The notes beneath the pieces are model-generated. The model ran no database searches. It was not told the DNA's origin and saw only the letters and a program-made list of their open reading frames with translations. From 66-474 sp035281745 (lineage in GTDB: Bacteria; Pseudomonadota; Gammaproteobacteria; Xanthomonadales; Rhodanobacteraceae): a stretch of DNA of 64,000 nt. Shown piece after piece: positions 25,037 through 33,510 of this stretch. Both the position numbers and the translations under genes were made by a program. Where the stretch lies: positions 1 to 64,000 of the forward strand of contig DATEDI010000020.1 in the NCBI GenBank assembly GCA_035281745.1. Reading direction: 5' to 3'. Position 1 is the first letter of the stretch; the number at the start of each line of letters is the position of its first letter.

Positions 25037-25684
25037 ATGAGTTTGCAATTGGGCCAGACCGCCCCCGACTTCACCCTCGATTCCACCCAGGGATCATTGC
25101 ACTTCAATGCCTACGCGCGTGATCATTGGGTGGTGTTCTTCTCGCACCCCAAGGATTTCACCCCGATCTGCACCACCGAACTGGGCGCGTTCGCCCGCCG
25201 CAAGGCCGAGTTCGACCAGCGCGGCGTGAAAATTCTCGGCCTGTCGGTCGATCCGGTGGAAGATCATCACAAGTGGTCGAAGGACATCGCCGAGATCGGC
25301 GGTGCCGAGGTCGACTATCCGATCCTTGCCGATCCGGACCTGGAAGTGGCCAAGCTGTACGGCATGTTCCATCCCGAGGCCGATCCGAAAGTCACCGTGC
25401 GTTCGGTGTTCATCATCGATCCGCAGCGCAAGGTCCGCACCACGCTGACCTATCCGCCGAGCGTGGGCCGCAACATCGACGAGATCCTGCGCACCATTGA
25501 TGCGCTGCAGCTCACCGATCAACAACCGGTCGCCACGCCCGTGAACTGGCTGCCGGGCGAGGACATCGTGGTCTCGCCCAAGCTTTCCGACGCAGACGCC
25601 GCCCAACGCTTCACCGGCGTGCGCAAGCTGAAACCGTACCTTCGCTTCGCGAAGGCCGACGCCAAGTCGCCGGTCGAGGCCTGA
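25037..25684 (+). CDS. 1-Cys peroxiredoxin (Prx6 type)
   Basis: The 215-residue protein reduces peroxides through the single conserved cysteine in HPKDFTPICTTELG (about residue 46). The later segment VSVDPVEDHHKW-like (LSVDPVEDHHKW) and the extended C-terminal domain (PVNWLPGEDIVVSP) mark the Prx6 subgroup. ATG at 25037 is preceded by CGAGGA. It lies 42 bases after cysG and 10 bases before a cysteine synthase, so it is probably part of the sulfur operon, which fits protection of thiol metabolism. Confidence 0.93.
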   Translation: MSLQLGQTAPDFTLDSTQGSLHFNAYARDHWVVFFSHPKDFTPICTTELGAFARRKAEFDQRGVKILGLSVDPVEDHHKWSKDIAEIGGAEVDYPILADPDLEVAKLYGMFHPEADPKVTVRSVFIIDPQRKVRTTLTYPPSVGRNIDEILRTIDALQLTDQQPVATPVNWLPGEDIVVSPKLSDADAAQRFTGVRKLKPYLRFAKADAKSPVEA

Positions 25685-25694
25685 CGGAACCTGC

Positions 25695-26735
25695 ATGATC
25701 CAGGCCCGCGCCAATTTCGCCGCCAGCGTGGGACGCACGCGGCTGATCCGCCTGCGGCGCGCATCGGACGCCACCGGTTGCGAAATCCTCGGCAAGGCCG
25801 AATGGCTGAATCCGGGCGGGTCGATCAAGGATCGCACCGCCCTGGGGCTGCTCCTCGATGCCGAACGGCGCGGCTTGATCCAGCCCGGCGGCACGCTGGT
25901 CGAAGGCACCGCCGGCAATACCGGGATCGGTCTGGCCCTGCTCGGTTCAAGCCGCGGCTACCGCAGCATCATCGTGATGCCGGAAACGCAAAGCGCCGAG
26001 AAGATCGACGCGCTGCGCCTCACCGGCGCGGAGGTACGGCTGGTGCCGGCGGCGAAGTTCAGCGATCCGAAACATTACGTGCACGTCGCCCGCGCGTTGG
26101 CGGAATCGTTGAACGAAAAAAAAACGGGCAGCGCGTGGTTCGCCAACCAGTTTGACAACACCGCCAATCGCGATTTCCATGTCGCCACCACCGCCGTTGA
26201 AATCTGGAACGAAACCGACGGCGCGGTCGACGGCTTCGTGTGCGCGGCCGGCACCGGCGGCACGCTCGCGGGCGTCGCGCAGGGATTGAAGACGCGCAAG
26301 CCGCGCGTGCGGGTCGCGCTGGCCGATCCGGCGGGCTCCGCACTGGCCAACTTCGTCAACAAGGGTGAGCTGGTCGCGGAAGGCAACTCCATCACCGAAG
26401 GCATCGGCTCCAGCCGCATCACCGCCAACTTCAAGGATGTGCAGGTCGACACCGCTTACAGCATTGCCGATACCGAATCGGTGCCGTTGCTGCACGAACT
26501 CCTCATCGAAGAGGGGCTGTGCCTCGGCGGTTCGTCGGGTGTCAATCTCGCGGGCGCGATTCGCCTTGCGCGCGAACTCGGCCCCGGCCACGTGATCGTC
26601 ACGGTGCTGGCCGACGCGGGCACGCGTTATTCGAAGAAACTCTTCAATCCGGAATTCCTGCGCAGCAAGGGCATTCCGGTGCCGGACTGGCTCGATCGCG
26701 CGTTTCCCGGCGAGCCGGCAAGGCAGGTCGCCTGA
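25695..26735 (+). CDS. Cysteine synthase A-type PLP enzyme, first copy
   Basis: This fold-type II PLP enzyme makes cysteine from O-acetylserine and sulfide. The PLP lysine lies in LNPGGSIKDRTA, the phosphate-gripping loop is AAGTGGTLAGVAQG, and the substrate loop reads EGTAGNTGIG, where typical CysK has TSGNTG. At 346 residues it is longer than E. coli CysK (323). The variation in the substrate loop could mean a different acceptor or donor. It is the first of two such genes, 10 bases after the peroxiredoxin gene and in the same direction. Confidence 0.9.
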   Translation: MIQARANFAASVGRTRLIRLRRASDATGCEILGKAEWLNPGGSIKDRTALGLLLDAERRGLIQPGGTLVEGTAGNTGIGLALLGSSRGYRSIIVMPETQSAEKIDALRLTGAEVRLVPAAKFSDPKHYVHVARALAESLNEKKTGSAWFANQFDNTANRDFHVATTAVEIWNETDGAVDGFVCAAGTGGTLAGVAQGLKTRKPRVRVALADPAGSALANFVNKGELVAEGNSITEGIGSSRITANFKDVQVDTAYSIADTESVPLLHELLIEEGLCLGGSSGVNLAGAIRLARELGPGHVIVTVLADAGTRYSKKLFNPEFLRSKGIPVPDWLDRAFPGEPARQVA

Positions 26736-26750
26736 CCAGCGTTTCGCTGG
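26736..26750 (+). terminator. Short hairpin after the first cysteine synthase gene
   Basis: CCAGCGTTTCGCTGG is a perfect 6-base-pair hairpin with a 3-base loop, starting at the base after the TGA stop. There is no U-tract, so it may stabilise the mRNA end or cause a pause rather than terminate fully. Confidence 0.35.
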
Positions 26751-26820
26751 CCGATAACGGATTTGCAAGCTTTGCGGAATTAGGCTGTCCGTCCCTGCCG
26801 CGCGCCGGAGGCCACCAGCC

Positions 26821-27780
26821 ATGTCCCTGCACGAAAGCATCCTGGAGACGATCGGCGGCACGCCGATCATCAAGCTGCACCGCCTCGCACCGTCCCAGGT
26901 GACGCTGTACGCGAAAGTCGAATCGTTCAATCCCGGGGGATCGGTCAAGGATCGCCTCGCCATCGCGATCGTGCTGGACGCGGAACAGCGCGGCACGCTC
27001 CAGGCCGGCCAGACTGTGGTGGAAGCGACCTCCGGCAATACCGGCGTCGCGCTGGCCATGGTGTGCGCCGCGCGCGGCTATCCGTTCGTCGCGGTGATGT
27101 CGGATTCGTTCTCGATCGAGCGCCGCAAGTTGATGCGTGCGTATGGCGCGAAGGTGATCCTGACGCCCGCTGCCGAGCGCGGCACCGGCATGGTGCGCAG
27201 AGCCGAGGAATTGGCCAGGCAACACGGCTGGTTCCTTGCACGCCAATTCGAGAACGAAGCCAACCCGGCGTACCACCGCAGCACCACCGGACCGGAGATC
27301 CTGCGCGACTTTGCCGGGCAGCGGCTTGATTATTTCGTCAGCGGTTGGGGTACCGGTGGCACCTTGACTGGTGCAGGCGAAGTGCTGAAGCTCGCGCGTC
27401 CCGATATCCAGGTGATCGCGACCGAGCCTGCCAACGCATCCCTGCTCGCGGGTGGCGAATGGCACTCGCACAGGATCCAGGGCTGGACGCCGGATTTCCT
27501 GCCTTCGGTGTTGAGCCGAACGGTCGCCGACCAGATCATCCCCGTCGATGATGTCGTCGCGCGCGACACCGCGCGACGACTCGCGCGCGAAGAAGGCATC
27601 TTCTGCGGCCTGTCCTCGGGCGCGACCGTTGCCGCTGCGCTGGAAATTGCGAAGCAGGCCCCGCAAGGCTCCGTGCTCCTGGCGATGCTGCCCGACACCG
27701 GCGAGCGTTATCTTTCGACCTTCCTGTTCGAGGGCGTGAACGAAGGCTCGGATGATGATTGGCTGGCGCAGCAAGCGTGA
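26821..27780 (+). CDS. Cysteine synthase, second copy (CysK/CysM family)
   Basis: The 319-residue protein has the PLP lysine in FNPGGSVKDRLA, the TSGNTG substrate loop (VEATSGNTGVAL), the phosphate loop GWGTGGTLTGAG, and a C-terminal EEGIFCGLSSGA segment, all usual for cysteine synthase. Family rules do not firmly separate CysK from CysM here, so no symbol is given. It starts at ATG 26821, 85 bases after the first synthase gene, with GGAGG upstream. Having two different synthases side by side suggests use of different sulfur donors or conditions. Confidence 0.93.
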   Translation: MSLHESILETIGGTPIIKLHRLAPSQVTLYAKVESFNPGGSVKDRLAIAIVLDAEQRGTLQAGQTVVEATSGNTGVALAMVCAARGYPFVAVMSDSFSIERRKLMRAYGAKVILTPAAERGTGMVRRAEELARQHGWFLARQFENEANPAYHRSTTGPEILRDFAGQRLDYFVSGWGTGGTLTGAGEVLKLARPDIQVIATEPANASLLAGGEWHSHRIQGWTPDFLPSVLSRTVADQIIPVDDVVARDTARRLAREEGIFCGLSSGATVAAALEIAKQAPQGSVLLAMLPDTGERYLSTFLFEGVNEGSDDDWLAQQA

Positions 27781-28104
27781 GACCGAACGCTGAGCGCGCG
27801 CGCTCATATCGAATGCACCTGCATTTGCTCGTCATTCCGGCGAAAGCCGGAACCCAGTGACTTTCAATCCGCCGCCTGACCGGCATATCGCTCGGCGGGA
27901 TTCGCTTCGCTGCTCCCGCCCTGCGTGCTACGTGCTATTGACTCGTGTCCGCCATTTTCTTCCCGGTGTAATTGTTCACAGCATCGTGTTGAGATTGCTT
28001 CGAACTATACGCTGCCAATAACCATAACGTAATCAGACCAAATACTCGTGCGCTTTGCATGCGTTTGCCCTTTGCATGAATTTGCATGAACCGTTCAACA
28101 TATT
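27781..28104. other. Gene-free convergent gap with repeat and AT-rich tail
   Basis: These 324 bases separate convergent cysteine synthase and ketoacyl synthase genes. At 27830-27860 a CGTCATTCCGGCGAAAGCCGGAAC palindrome-type repeat is present. From about 27960 the base composition becomes AT-rich, unlike the flanks, and at 28054-28090 the motif TTTGCATG occurs three times, twice as the adjacent 10-mer TTTGCATGAA. No gene, terminator with U-tract or tRNA was seen. Confidence 0.6.
27830..27860. repeat. CGTCATTCCGG palindromic repeat
   Basis: The hairpin TTCCGGCGAAAGCCGGAA sits inside CGTCATT...ACCCAG, a form common between genes in many proteobacteria. Related ends are at 4343-4381 and 49776-49886. 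Confidence 0.7.
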
Positions 28105-29322
28105 TCAGGCCGCCCGCTTAATCGCCACTACCGCATTCAACCCGCCGAACGCGAACGCGTTCGAGAGCACCGCACGCACCGGAGTTTCGCGCGCCGTGTT
28201 CGGAACGCAATCCAGATCGCATTCGGGATCGGGGTCGATGAAATTCGCGGTGGGCGGGATCACGCCGTCACGCAATGCGCCGATGGCCGCGACGATTTCC
28301 AGCGCGCCGGCGGCGCCGAGGGCATGGCCGTGCACGGATTTGGTGGACGACACCGCAACCTTTGCGGCGTGATCGCCCAGTGCGACATGGATCGCGCGCG
28401 TTTCGGTGGGATCGTTGGCCGGCGTCGCGGTGCCGTGGGCGTTGATGTAGTCGATGTCTGCCGGTGCAAGTTGCGCGTCGCGCAGCGCCGCGCTCATCGC
28501 GCGTGCCGCGCCGACGTCCGAGGGCATCACGATGTCACCGGCGTCCGCGCTCATGCCGGCGCCTGCGAATTCGGCCAGGATGTCCGCGCCGCGGGCACGC
28601 GCATGGTCGAAGTCTTCTAGCACGATCATGCCCGCGCCTTCGCCCAGCACCAGTCCGCGACGTTGTTTGCAGAACGGCCGGCAGGTGTCGTCGGCCAGTA
28701 CGCGCATCGCTTCCCACGCGCGCAGCACGCCGAGCGTCAGGCAGGCTTCGGTGCCGCCTGCCAATGCGACGTCGGCGATGCCCGAGCGCACCAGTGCGAA
28801 CGCCTGCGCGAAGGCGTGATTGGCCGATGCGCACGCGCTCGAGACCGCAAAGCTCGGTCCGGTGATTCCGAATTCGATCGAGACCTGCGAAGCCGGCGCG
28901 CTCATCATCCGGCGCACGATCGAGAGCGGATGCAAGCGCGGATTGCCTTCGGCATACAGGCGCTTCGAGCACTCGTCGTTGGTGACTTCGCCGCCGGTGC
29001 CGGTGCCGATCACGCAACCGCTGCGTTGGCGCAGGTCGCCTTGCGCGAAGTCGAGCCCGGATTGCGCCACTGCTTCGCGGGCGGCGACCAGCGCGAACTG
29101 CGCAACGCGATCCAGCAGGATCAACTTCTTCGAATCGAAGTGTGTGGCGGGGTCGAAGTCGCGCACCTGCGCGGCCACCTTGACCCGCATGTCCTGGTTC
29201 TCGAAACCCGTGAGCGGCGCGATGGCGCTGCGGCCCTCACGCATGCCTTGCCAGATGGTGCGGGCGTCGTGGCCCAGCGCGCAGACGGCGCCGACTCCGG
29301 TGATGACGACGCGGCGGTTCAT
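28105..29322 (-). CDS. Beta-ketoacyl-ACP synthase (FabF/NodE-like)
   Basis: The 405-residue protein is a condensing enzyme of the KAS I/II family. The active-site triad is complete: Cys in SSACASANHAF (about residue 167), His in NAHGTATPANDPTET and His in KSVHGHALGAAGALE. It elongates acyl chains bound to an acyl carrier protein by decarboxylative condensation. The dedicated carrier gene is 11 bases upstream, which recalls specialised NodE/NodF pairs more than housekeeping fatty-acid synthesis. It is the last gene of a seven-gene minus-strand operon. The ATG at 29322 gives MNRRVVITGVGAV, the normal start for the family. Confidence 0.92.
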   Translation of the reverse strand: MNRRVVITGVGAVCALGHDARTIWQGMREGRSAIAPLTGFENQDMRVKVAAQVRDFDPATHFDSKKLILLDRVAQFALVAAREAVAQSGLDFAQGDLRQRSGCVIGTGTGGEVTNDECSKRLYAEGNPRLHPLSIVRRMMSAPASQVSIEFGITGPSFAVSSACASANHAFAQAFALVRSGIADVALAGGTEACLTLGVLRAWEAMRVLADDTCRPFCKQRRGLVLGEGAGMIVLEDFDHARARGADILAEFAGAGMSADAGDIVMPSDVGAARAMSAALRDAQLAPADIDYINAHGTATPANDPTETRAIHVALGDHAAKVAVSSTKSVHGHALGAAGALEIVAAIGALRDGVIPPTANFIDPDPECDLDCVPNTARETPVRAVLSNAFAFGGLNAVVAIKRAA

Positions 29323-29333
29323 GGTGGGACGGG

Positions 29334-29648
29334 TTACGCGGCGGGCGGCGCCGGTGGCGTGGCGCTGCCGGGCGCGGGAGGGTTCGCCGCCTTGTCCGCC
29401 AGCAGTTTTTCCACCGTCTCGACCAGTCCCTTCACCGATTCGGTATCGAAGTTGGGATCGCGGTCGGGCATCTGGATCTTGAAGTGATCCTCGATCTCGA
29501 AAATGATCTGGATCGCGTCGAGCGAGGGAATCTCGAGATCCTTCAACGTGGACTCGAGCGTCACCTTGCCCTCGTCGATGCCGGCTTCCTTGGCGATGAT
29601 CGAGAACACGGTTTGTCGGACGTTGTCTGGTGTGGAGTCGTCGCTCAT
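29334..29648 (-). CDS. Dedicated acyl carrier protein
   Basis: The 104-residue protein is acidic and carrier-like. The phosphopantetheine serine is probably in LEIPSLDAIQIIFEIEDHF; the usual DSL motif here reads PSL, with Pro in place of Asp. Helix 1 (VRQTVFSIIAKEAGI) and the recognition helix IQIIFEIEDHFKIQ are recognisable. A Pro/Ala-rich tail of about 15 residues follows the carrier domain. Its start overlaps the stop of the transporter gene upstream (ATGA). It would carry the acyl chain built by the neighbouring ketoacyl synthase and perhaps deliver it to the GNAT-fold transferase; this is inference. Confidence 0.85.
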   Translation of the reverse strand: MSDDSTPDNVRQTVFSIIAKEAGIDEGKVTLESTLKDLEIPSLDAIQIIFEIEDHFKIQMPDRDPNFDTESVKGLVETVEKLLADKAANPPAPGSATPPAPPAA

Positions 29649-30088
29649 GGCAGGGTCCCTTCGGCGTCGTTGCGCGGTGGCACTGGCGGGGCGTGCTGCG
29701 CGTCGCCACCCAGCAACAGGATACCAGCGACGATGATGGCCGACCCGAGGATCTTCTCCCAGCCCATGGGGTCGTCGAACACGGCCTTCGACGCAATCAT
29801 GATCGCGACGAACACGATCGCGCTGGTCGGAAAGGCGGCAGACAAGGCGGATTTTTCCAGGATGTTCATCCACACCGCGAATTGACCGAGGTAACACGCG
29901 AGCGCCAGCCACAACCATGGCGTGGACAGCGCGGCGTGGATGGATTGCGCATTCAACTCGAACACGCCGACCTTGGCACCGGCCATCTTCAGCGCCACCT
30001 GGCCCAGCGTTTCGATGACGAGCAGCAACGCCCATGCAATGACCAGCGGCATCAACCGGCGCCAGCGTGTCGAAGTGTGTGCGCGCAT
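29645..30088 (-). CDS. Half-size EamA/SMR-type membrane transporter, first
   Basis: The 147-residue protein has four hydrophobic helices (LVIAWALLLVIETLGQVALKMAG, WLWLALACYLGQFAVWM, PTSAIVFVAIMIAS, ILGSAIIVAGILLLGG) and the spaced motifs of the drug/metabolite transporter superfamily. Half-size members work as dimers; a second, different half-size protein is encoded three genes upstream, as with the ArnE/ArnF lipid-sugar flippase pair. The start ATG at 30088 is chosen for its match to the family; the frame continues upstream to 30268 without resemblance. The tail is Pro-rich and cytoplasmic. Confidence 0.8.
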   Translation of the reverse strand: MRAHTSTRWRRLMPLVIAWALLLVIETLGQVALKMAGAKVGVFELNAQSIHAALSTPWLWLALACYLGQFAVWMNILEKSALSAAFPTSAIVFVAIMIASKAVFDDPMGWEKILGSAIIVAGILLLGGDAQHAPPVPPRNDAEGTLP

Positions 30089-30101
30089 GCTGAGTATTCC
30101 C

Positions 30102-31223
30102 TTAGCTGCGCGGCGTCGTGGGCGGCCGGTCGAGCCGATCGATGCGCGCGAGTTTGTCGAAACGCGCGAACACGCCGTCCACGAAGCGATTGCGATGGCG
30201 ATACCACAACGTGTTGGCGTGCAGCGTGCTGCCGAGGCGCGCCTTCTCGCGATGCAGTCCCTGGCCACTTTCGTACACGCCGATCCCCTCGTCGATGCAG
30301 TACCGCACGTTTTCCAGCCAACTCACATGGTAGAGGTTGTAGCGGCTCGTCGCTGCATGGTCCATGCCGAGAAACTTGTCGAGCAGGCACTCGGTATCGC
30401 GCAGCACCATGTTGAAGGCAAGCAACCGTTCGCCCTCGCTGTAGGTCACGCAATACGCGCGGCCGGGCATCTCGCGCAGCACGTTGGCGAAATACGCCGG
30501 CGTCAATTCCTCAAACGAAAACGGCGCGCGCCCGAGTGTTTCGCGATACAGGCGTTGCACCTCGCCGGCGATGCCGTCGAGATTCGTGCGCCATTCGATC
30601 TGCAGGTTTTCGCCGGCGCGGCGCTTGCGGCGCAGGTCCTTGCGGGTGGCGGCGCCGAGCGAATCGAGGTAGCCATCGAGGTTGTGCCAGCGGATGTCGA
30701 GCGTCGCACCCGGCAGGCCGGGCAGCGCGCGCAGGCCGTGACGCGGACAAACTAGTTGCCACAGCGGTTCGGCGAGCGGCGCATCCTTGATAGCGAGCAT
30801 TCCGAGCTTTTCGTGCGCCGCGACTGTTTCCATGTACGCGAGGATCGCATCCAGCCACGCCGCCCGTTGTTCCGGCGTCGCGTCGGGGTCAAAACCGATG
30901 CGGCACCGTTCGGTCACCGGCGATCCCAGCGACAGCATCGGAATGCGCAGCAGGCGCGGCAACAGTTTTCCGATCACGCCGGCGATGCGGAGCACGCCGC
31001 CCTGCATGGTGGTGTCCAGCCGGTATCCGGTGACGAACGCGGGCACTACTGCCATCAGCCGGTCCGCTTCGCACACGGCGAAGTAGAGATAACGGAATCC
31101 CGCAAGTCCCGCGCGTTCGATCGCGCGCAGGTAGGCGTGGTCTTCGCGTTCGTGCGGGAACAGGCGATTCCATTCGATCGGCGCGAAGGCGTCGATCGAA
31201 GGCTGCGCGCTGGTGGTGATCAT
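30102..31223 (-). CDS. GNAT-fold acyl/aminoacyl transferase (BioF2/FemAB-like)
   Basis: The 373-residue protein looks like a double GNAT-fold transferase of the BioF2-like/FemAB-like type. Recognisable parts are RYLYFAVCEADRLMAVVPAF in the first half and AYCVTYSEGERLLAFNMVLRD with DKFLGMDHAATSRYNLYH in the second; GIGVYESGQGLHREKARLG is a typical closing segment. Such proteins transfer acyl or aminoacyl groups from a thioester or tRNA to an amine. The neighbouring carrier protein suggests acyl-ACP as donor, which is not proven. It overlaps the hydrolase gene upstream by four bases (ATGA) and ends 13 bases before the transporter gene. Confidence 0.75.
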   Translation of the reverse strand: MITTSAQPSIDAFAPIEWNRLFPHEREDHAYLRAIERAGLAGFRYLYFAVCEADRLMAVVPAFVTGYRLDTTMQGGVLRIAGVIGKLLPRLLRIPMLSLGSPVTERCRIGFDPDATPEQRAAWLDAILAYMETVAAHEKLGMLAIKDAPLAEPLWQLVCPRHGLRALPGLPGATLDIRWHNLDGYLDSLGAATRKDLRRKRRAGENLQIEWRTNLDGIAGEVQRLYRETLGRAPFSFEELTPAYFANVLREMPGRAYCVTYSEGERLLAFNMVLRDTECLLDKFLGMDHAATSRYNLYHVSWLENVRYCIDEGIGVYESGQGLHREKARLGSTLHANTLWYRHRNRFVDGVFARFDKLARIDRLDRPPTTPRS

Positions 31224-32098
31224 GCCGCCGTGATGGCGGCCGTGGCGATGGGCGGCCGCGAAGTGCGCATGGGGCTGTTGGCGAGGATGCGGGTGAAGAA
31301 ATCCGCCGAGCGTGCGATCACCTTGTCGCGTTCGCCGTCGACCGTGATCATGTGGTAGCTGTCGTTAAGCAGCACGGTTTCGGTGGCGCCGGTGATGCGC
31401 CGTTCGATCAGGCGCGCGTTGCGCACGCTGGCGATGTCGTCGTCGGCCGCGTGCATGATCAGCGCGGGCGCGCGCACTTCCTGCAGGCGCGGGCGCACGT
31501 GCCAGGCCAGCTTGTGGAATTCCGCCAACGACGGCCACGGATTGCCGGGCAGGCCGGCGGCCTCGCTCTGGCCGTCCAGCATCGCGCCGGCGATGCGCAT
31601 GCGCACGCGTTCATCCTTGATGCCGTATGGGAAACTTTCCATGAACCGGCGCTGCTTGAAGAACCCCATGCCGCACACCAGCGGCAGCATGAACGAAAGT
31701 CGCGCCACGCGCGGAATCGTCCAGCCGTCGTAGAAGAATGTGCTGCCGTACAGACCGAGGCCGTCCACCCATTGCGGTTTTTCGATCGCAAGGTTCAAGG
31801 CCAGCACCGAACCCATCGACAGCCCGGCGACGAACAGATGATCGACTTCGCGCCGCAGGCGATCCGCACCCTCGACCACGCTGCGCGTCCAGTCACGCCA
31901 GCCGGTTTTCAGAAGGTCCGCTTCGCTGCCGCAGTGTCCGGCCAGTTGCATGCCGTACACGGTGAAGCCGGCGCGGTTGAGGCCCTTGCCCACGAAACGC
32001 ATCTCCGCGGGCGTGCCGGTGAGGCCGTGGATCAGCAACACCCCCGCGCGGCCACCGCGCAGCAGAAAGTCTGCCTGTTTGATCATGGATTGCGTCAT
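31220..32098 (-). CDS. Alpha/beta hydrolase (carboxylesterase/lipase type)
   Basis: The 292-residue protein has the oxyanion segment LLIHGLTGTPAEM, the nucleophile elbow AGLSMGSVLAL (Ser about 94), the acid residue in MHAADDDIASV and the His in NDSYHMITVD, a complete triad. It most resembles Est30/monoglyceride-lipase-type esterases, which act on short or medium acyl esters. In this operon it could be a thioesterase or deacylase that trims or releases the acyl product. No signal peptide is seen, so it is cytoplasmic. Its stop overlaps the GNAT gene start. Confidence 0.88.
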   Translation of the reverse strand: MTQSMIKQADFLLRGGRAGVLLIHGLTGTPAEMRFVGKGLNRAGFTVYGMQLAGHCGSEADLLKTGWRDWTRSVVEGADRLRREVDHLFVAGLSMGSVLALNLAIEKPQWVDGLGLYGSTFFYDGWTIPRVARLSFMLPLVCGMGFFKQRRFMESFPYGIKDERVRMRIAGAMLDGQSEAAGLPGNPWPSLAEFHKLAWHVRPRLQEVRAPALIMHAADDDIASVRNARLIERRITGATETVLLNDSYHMITVDGERDKVIARSADFFTRILANSPMRTSRPPIATAAITAA

Positions 32099-32136
32099 GC
32101 TTGCCCCGATCGCCTGTGCGAATCAGCCCGGTGTCA

Positions 32137-32511
32137 TCAACCAAATTGCTGCCCGGTGACCAGTACGACTCCAACCACGATGGTGCCTATCCCCGCCCAG
32201 CGACGCAGCGAGATGCGTTCCTTCAGGATGTAGCGGCTGGCCAGCACCACGCCGACGTAGCCGAGCGCCGTGAAAGGAAAAGCGACGCTGAGTTGCGTGC
32301 GCGAGAGTGCCGCGAACCACAGCACGAATTCGACGGCGTACACCGCGACGCCCAGCGCGATCCACGGCGAGTGGAAGACCTTGTAGACGAGCGACGGCGC
32401 CCCCGCCCCCACGCTCGCGTGGCCAACCCCGAGCTTGAAGCAAACCTGGCCGGCCACGTCGCAAGCGACCGAGCCGAGCAGCAGCAAAAGGGTGACAAGG
32501 GTGTTGGTCAT
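32137..32511 (-). CDS. Half-size EamA/SMR-type membrane transporter, second
   Basis: The 124-residue protein has four membrane helices (LVTLLLLLGSVACDVAGQVCFKLG, WIALGVAVYAVEFVLWFAAL, AFPFTALGYVGVVLAS, AGIGTIVVGVVLVTG). The Glu in VYAVEFVLWF lies in the membrane and may be functional, as in EmrE-like proteins. Size and layout match ArnE/ArnF halves. It probably pairs with the 147-residue protein of the same operon. Its start overlaps the stop of the ureohydrolase gene (ATGA), and it ends 38 bases before the hydrolase gene. Confidence 0.85.
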   Translation of the reverse strand: MTNTLVTLLLLLGSVACDVAGQVCFKLGVGHASVGAGAPSLVYKVFHSPWIALGVAVYAVEFVLWFAALSRTQLSVAFPFTALGYVGVVLASRYILKERISLRRWAGIGTIVVGVVLVTGQQFG

Positions 32512-33449
32512 GGATTTGCAGGGGTGAGGCAGGCTTCGAAGAGCGTTCGCGCCAGCTCAACGTCGGTGCGCCTATTGTCGTCGATTCGTCGCGGGTCCGT
32601 CACGATGCGCACGGGTTGGTCGAACTTCGATTCCATCTTTTTCAGCAAGTTCAGGTGGCGCGGCGGCGAATACTCCCCGCAGATGTCCGCGCCCAGGATT
32701 CTCTTGTGGTGGCCCACCGCACGCAGCATGGCCGTCAACGCGGCCAGCGGCATGCGGCCCTGATCCCAGTTGGTCAGCGCCTCGTGTTCGGGCAACACGT
32801 CCTTGTCGATCGTGATCCAGACCGTGCCGGTCGGAATCGCGTCCAGCACGAGGCGCACAGCATCCTCCAGTTTCCTTTCGCCGAGGTTTCGCCAATGCAC
32901 GCGGCCTTCGCGCCATTCATATCCCGGTCCCTCGGCGATCCGGCGGCGTACCCGTGAAGGCGCGTGCTGCCACGGGAACAGCGCCAGCCGGCCAGCATCC
33001 AGCGCCGGCAGGTTGCCGCCCTTGCGGCCCGGATCGACGAGATCGTCGCTGCACGGGCCGACCGTGACCACCCGCTGCACGTTCGGCAAATCCAGCACCC
33101 GGTTCACCCAGGAACCGCAATGCCAGCGTGGCGCGAGCCGCACCCAGTCGGGATGATTGTCGAAGTGCAGGACCGTGAACGGTTCCGGGATTCGCGCGAT
33201 CAACAGCGCAGCGAGGTGATGGAAATCGCCCGAGCCCAGGAACGTGATCGACGGGTGCGGATCATTCGATGCCGCGATCCGCGCGCGTGCGGCGTCGATG
33301 TTCCTCCGCCGGCTCCACAGGCGCAGCGCCGGGCCGAGATCGCGCAGGTCGACGCGCGTCACCGACGCCCATGGCGCGGCGTTGGTCAGCGTGTCGATAT
33401 CGACGCTGCCATCGGTGTCGAGGAGGCGGAGGTGGACGCTCGCGTTCAT
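32508..33449 (-). CDS. Ureohydrolase/arginase-fold protein
   Basis: The 313-residue protein has the metal-site pattern of the arginase-deacetylase fold: LGSGDFHHLAALL (in place of GGDHS), FDNHPDW (in place of DAHxD) and ITIDKDVLPEHE (in place of SxDxDxxDP). The aspartates and histidine that bind two Mn ions in arginases are largely kept, though the surrounding residues differ, so substrate cannot be named; amidine or amide hydrolysis is likely. ATG at 33449 is the first gene of the seven-gene operon. A palindromic repeat region separates it from yqeY upstream. Confidence 0.75.
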   Translation of the reverse strand: MNASVHLRLLDTDGSVDIDTLTNAAPWASVTRVDLRDLGPALRLWSRRRNIDAARARIAASNDPHPSITFLGSGDFHHLAALLIARIPEPFTVLHFDNHPDWVRLAPRWHCGSWVNRVLDLPNVQRVVTVGPCSDDLVDPGRKGGNLPALDAGRLALFPWQHAPSRVRRRIAEGPGYEWREGRVHWRNLGERKLEDAVRLVLDAIPTGTVWITIDKDVLPEHEALTNWDQGRMPLAALTAMLRAVGHHKRILGADICGEYSPPRHLNLLKKMESKFDQPVRIVTDPRRIDDNRRTDVELARTLFEACLTPANP

Positions 33450-33510
33450 CGCGCGATGGTATCCGCGGTCGCCTTGTAGACGCTTGCAGTCGGGTGCAGG
33501 TGCGCAAGAT

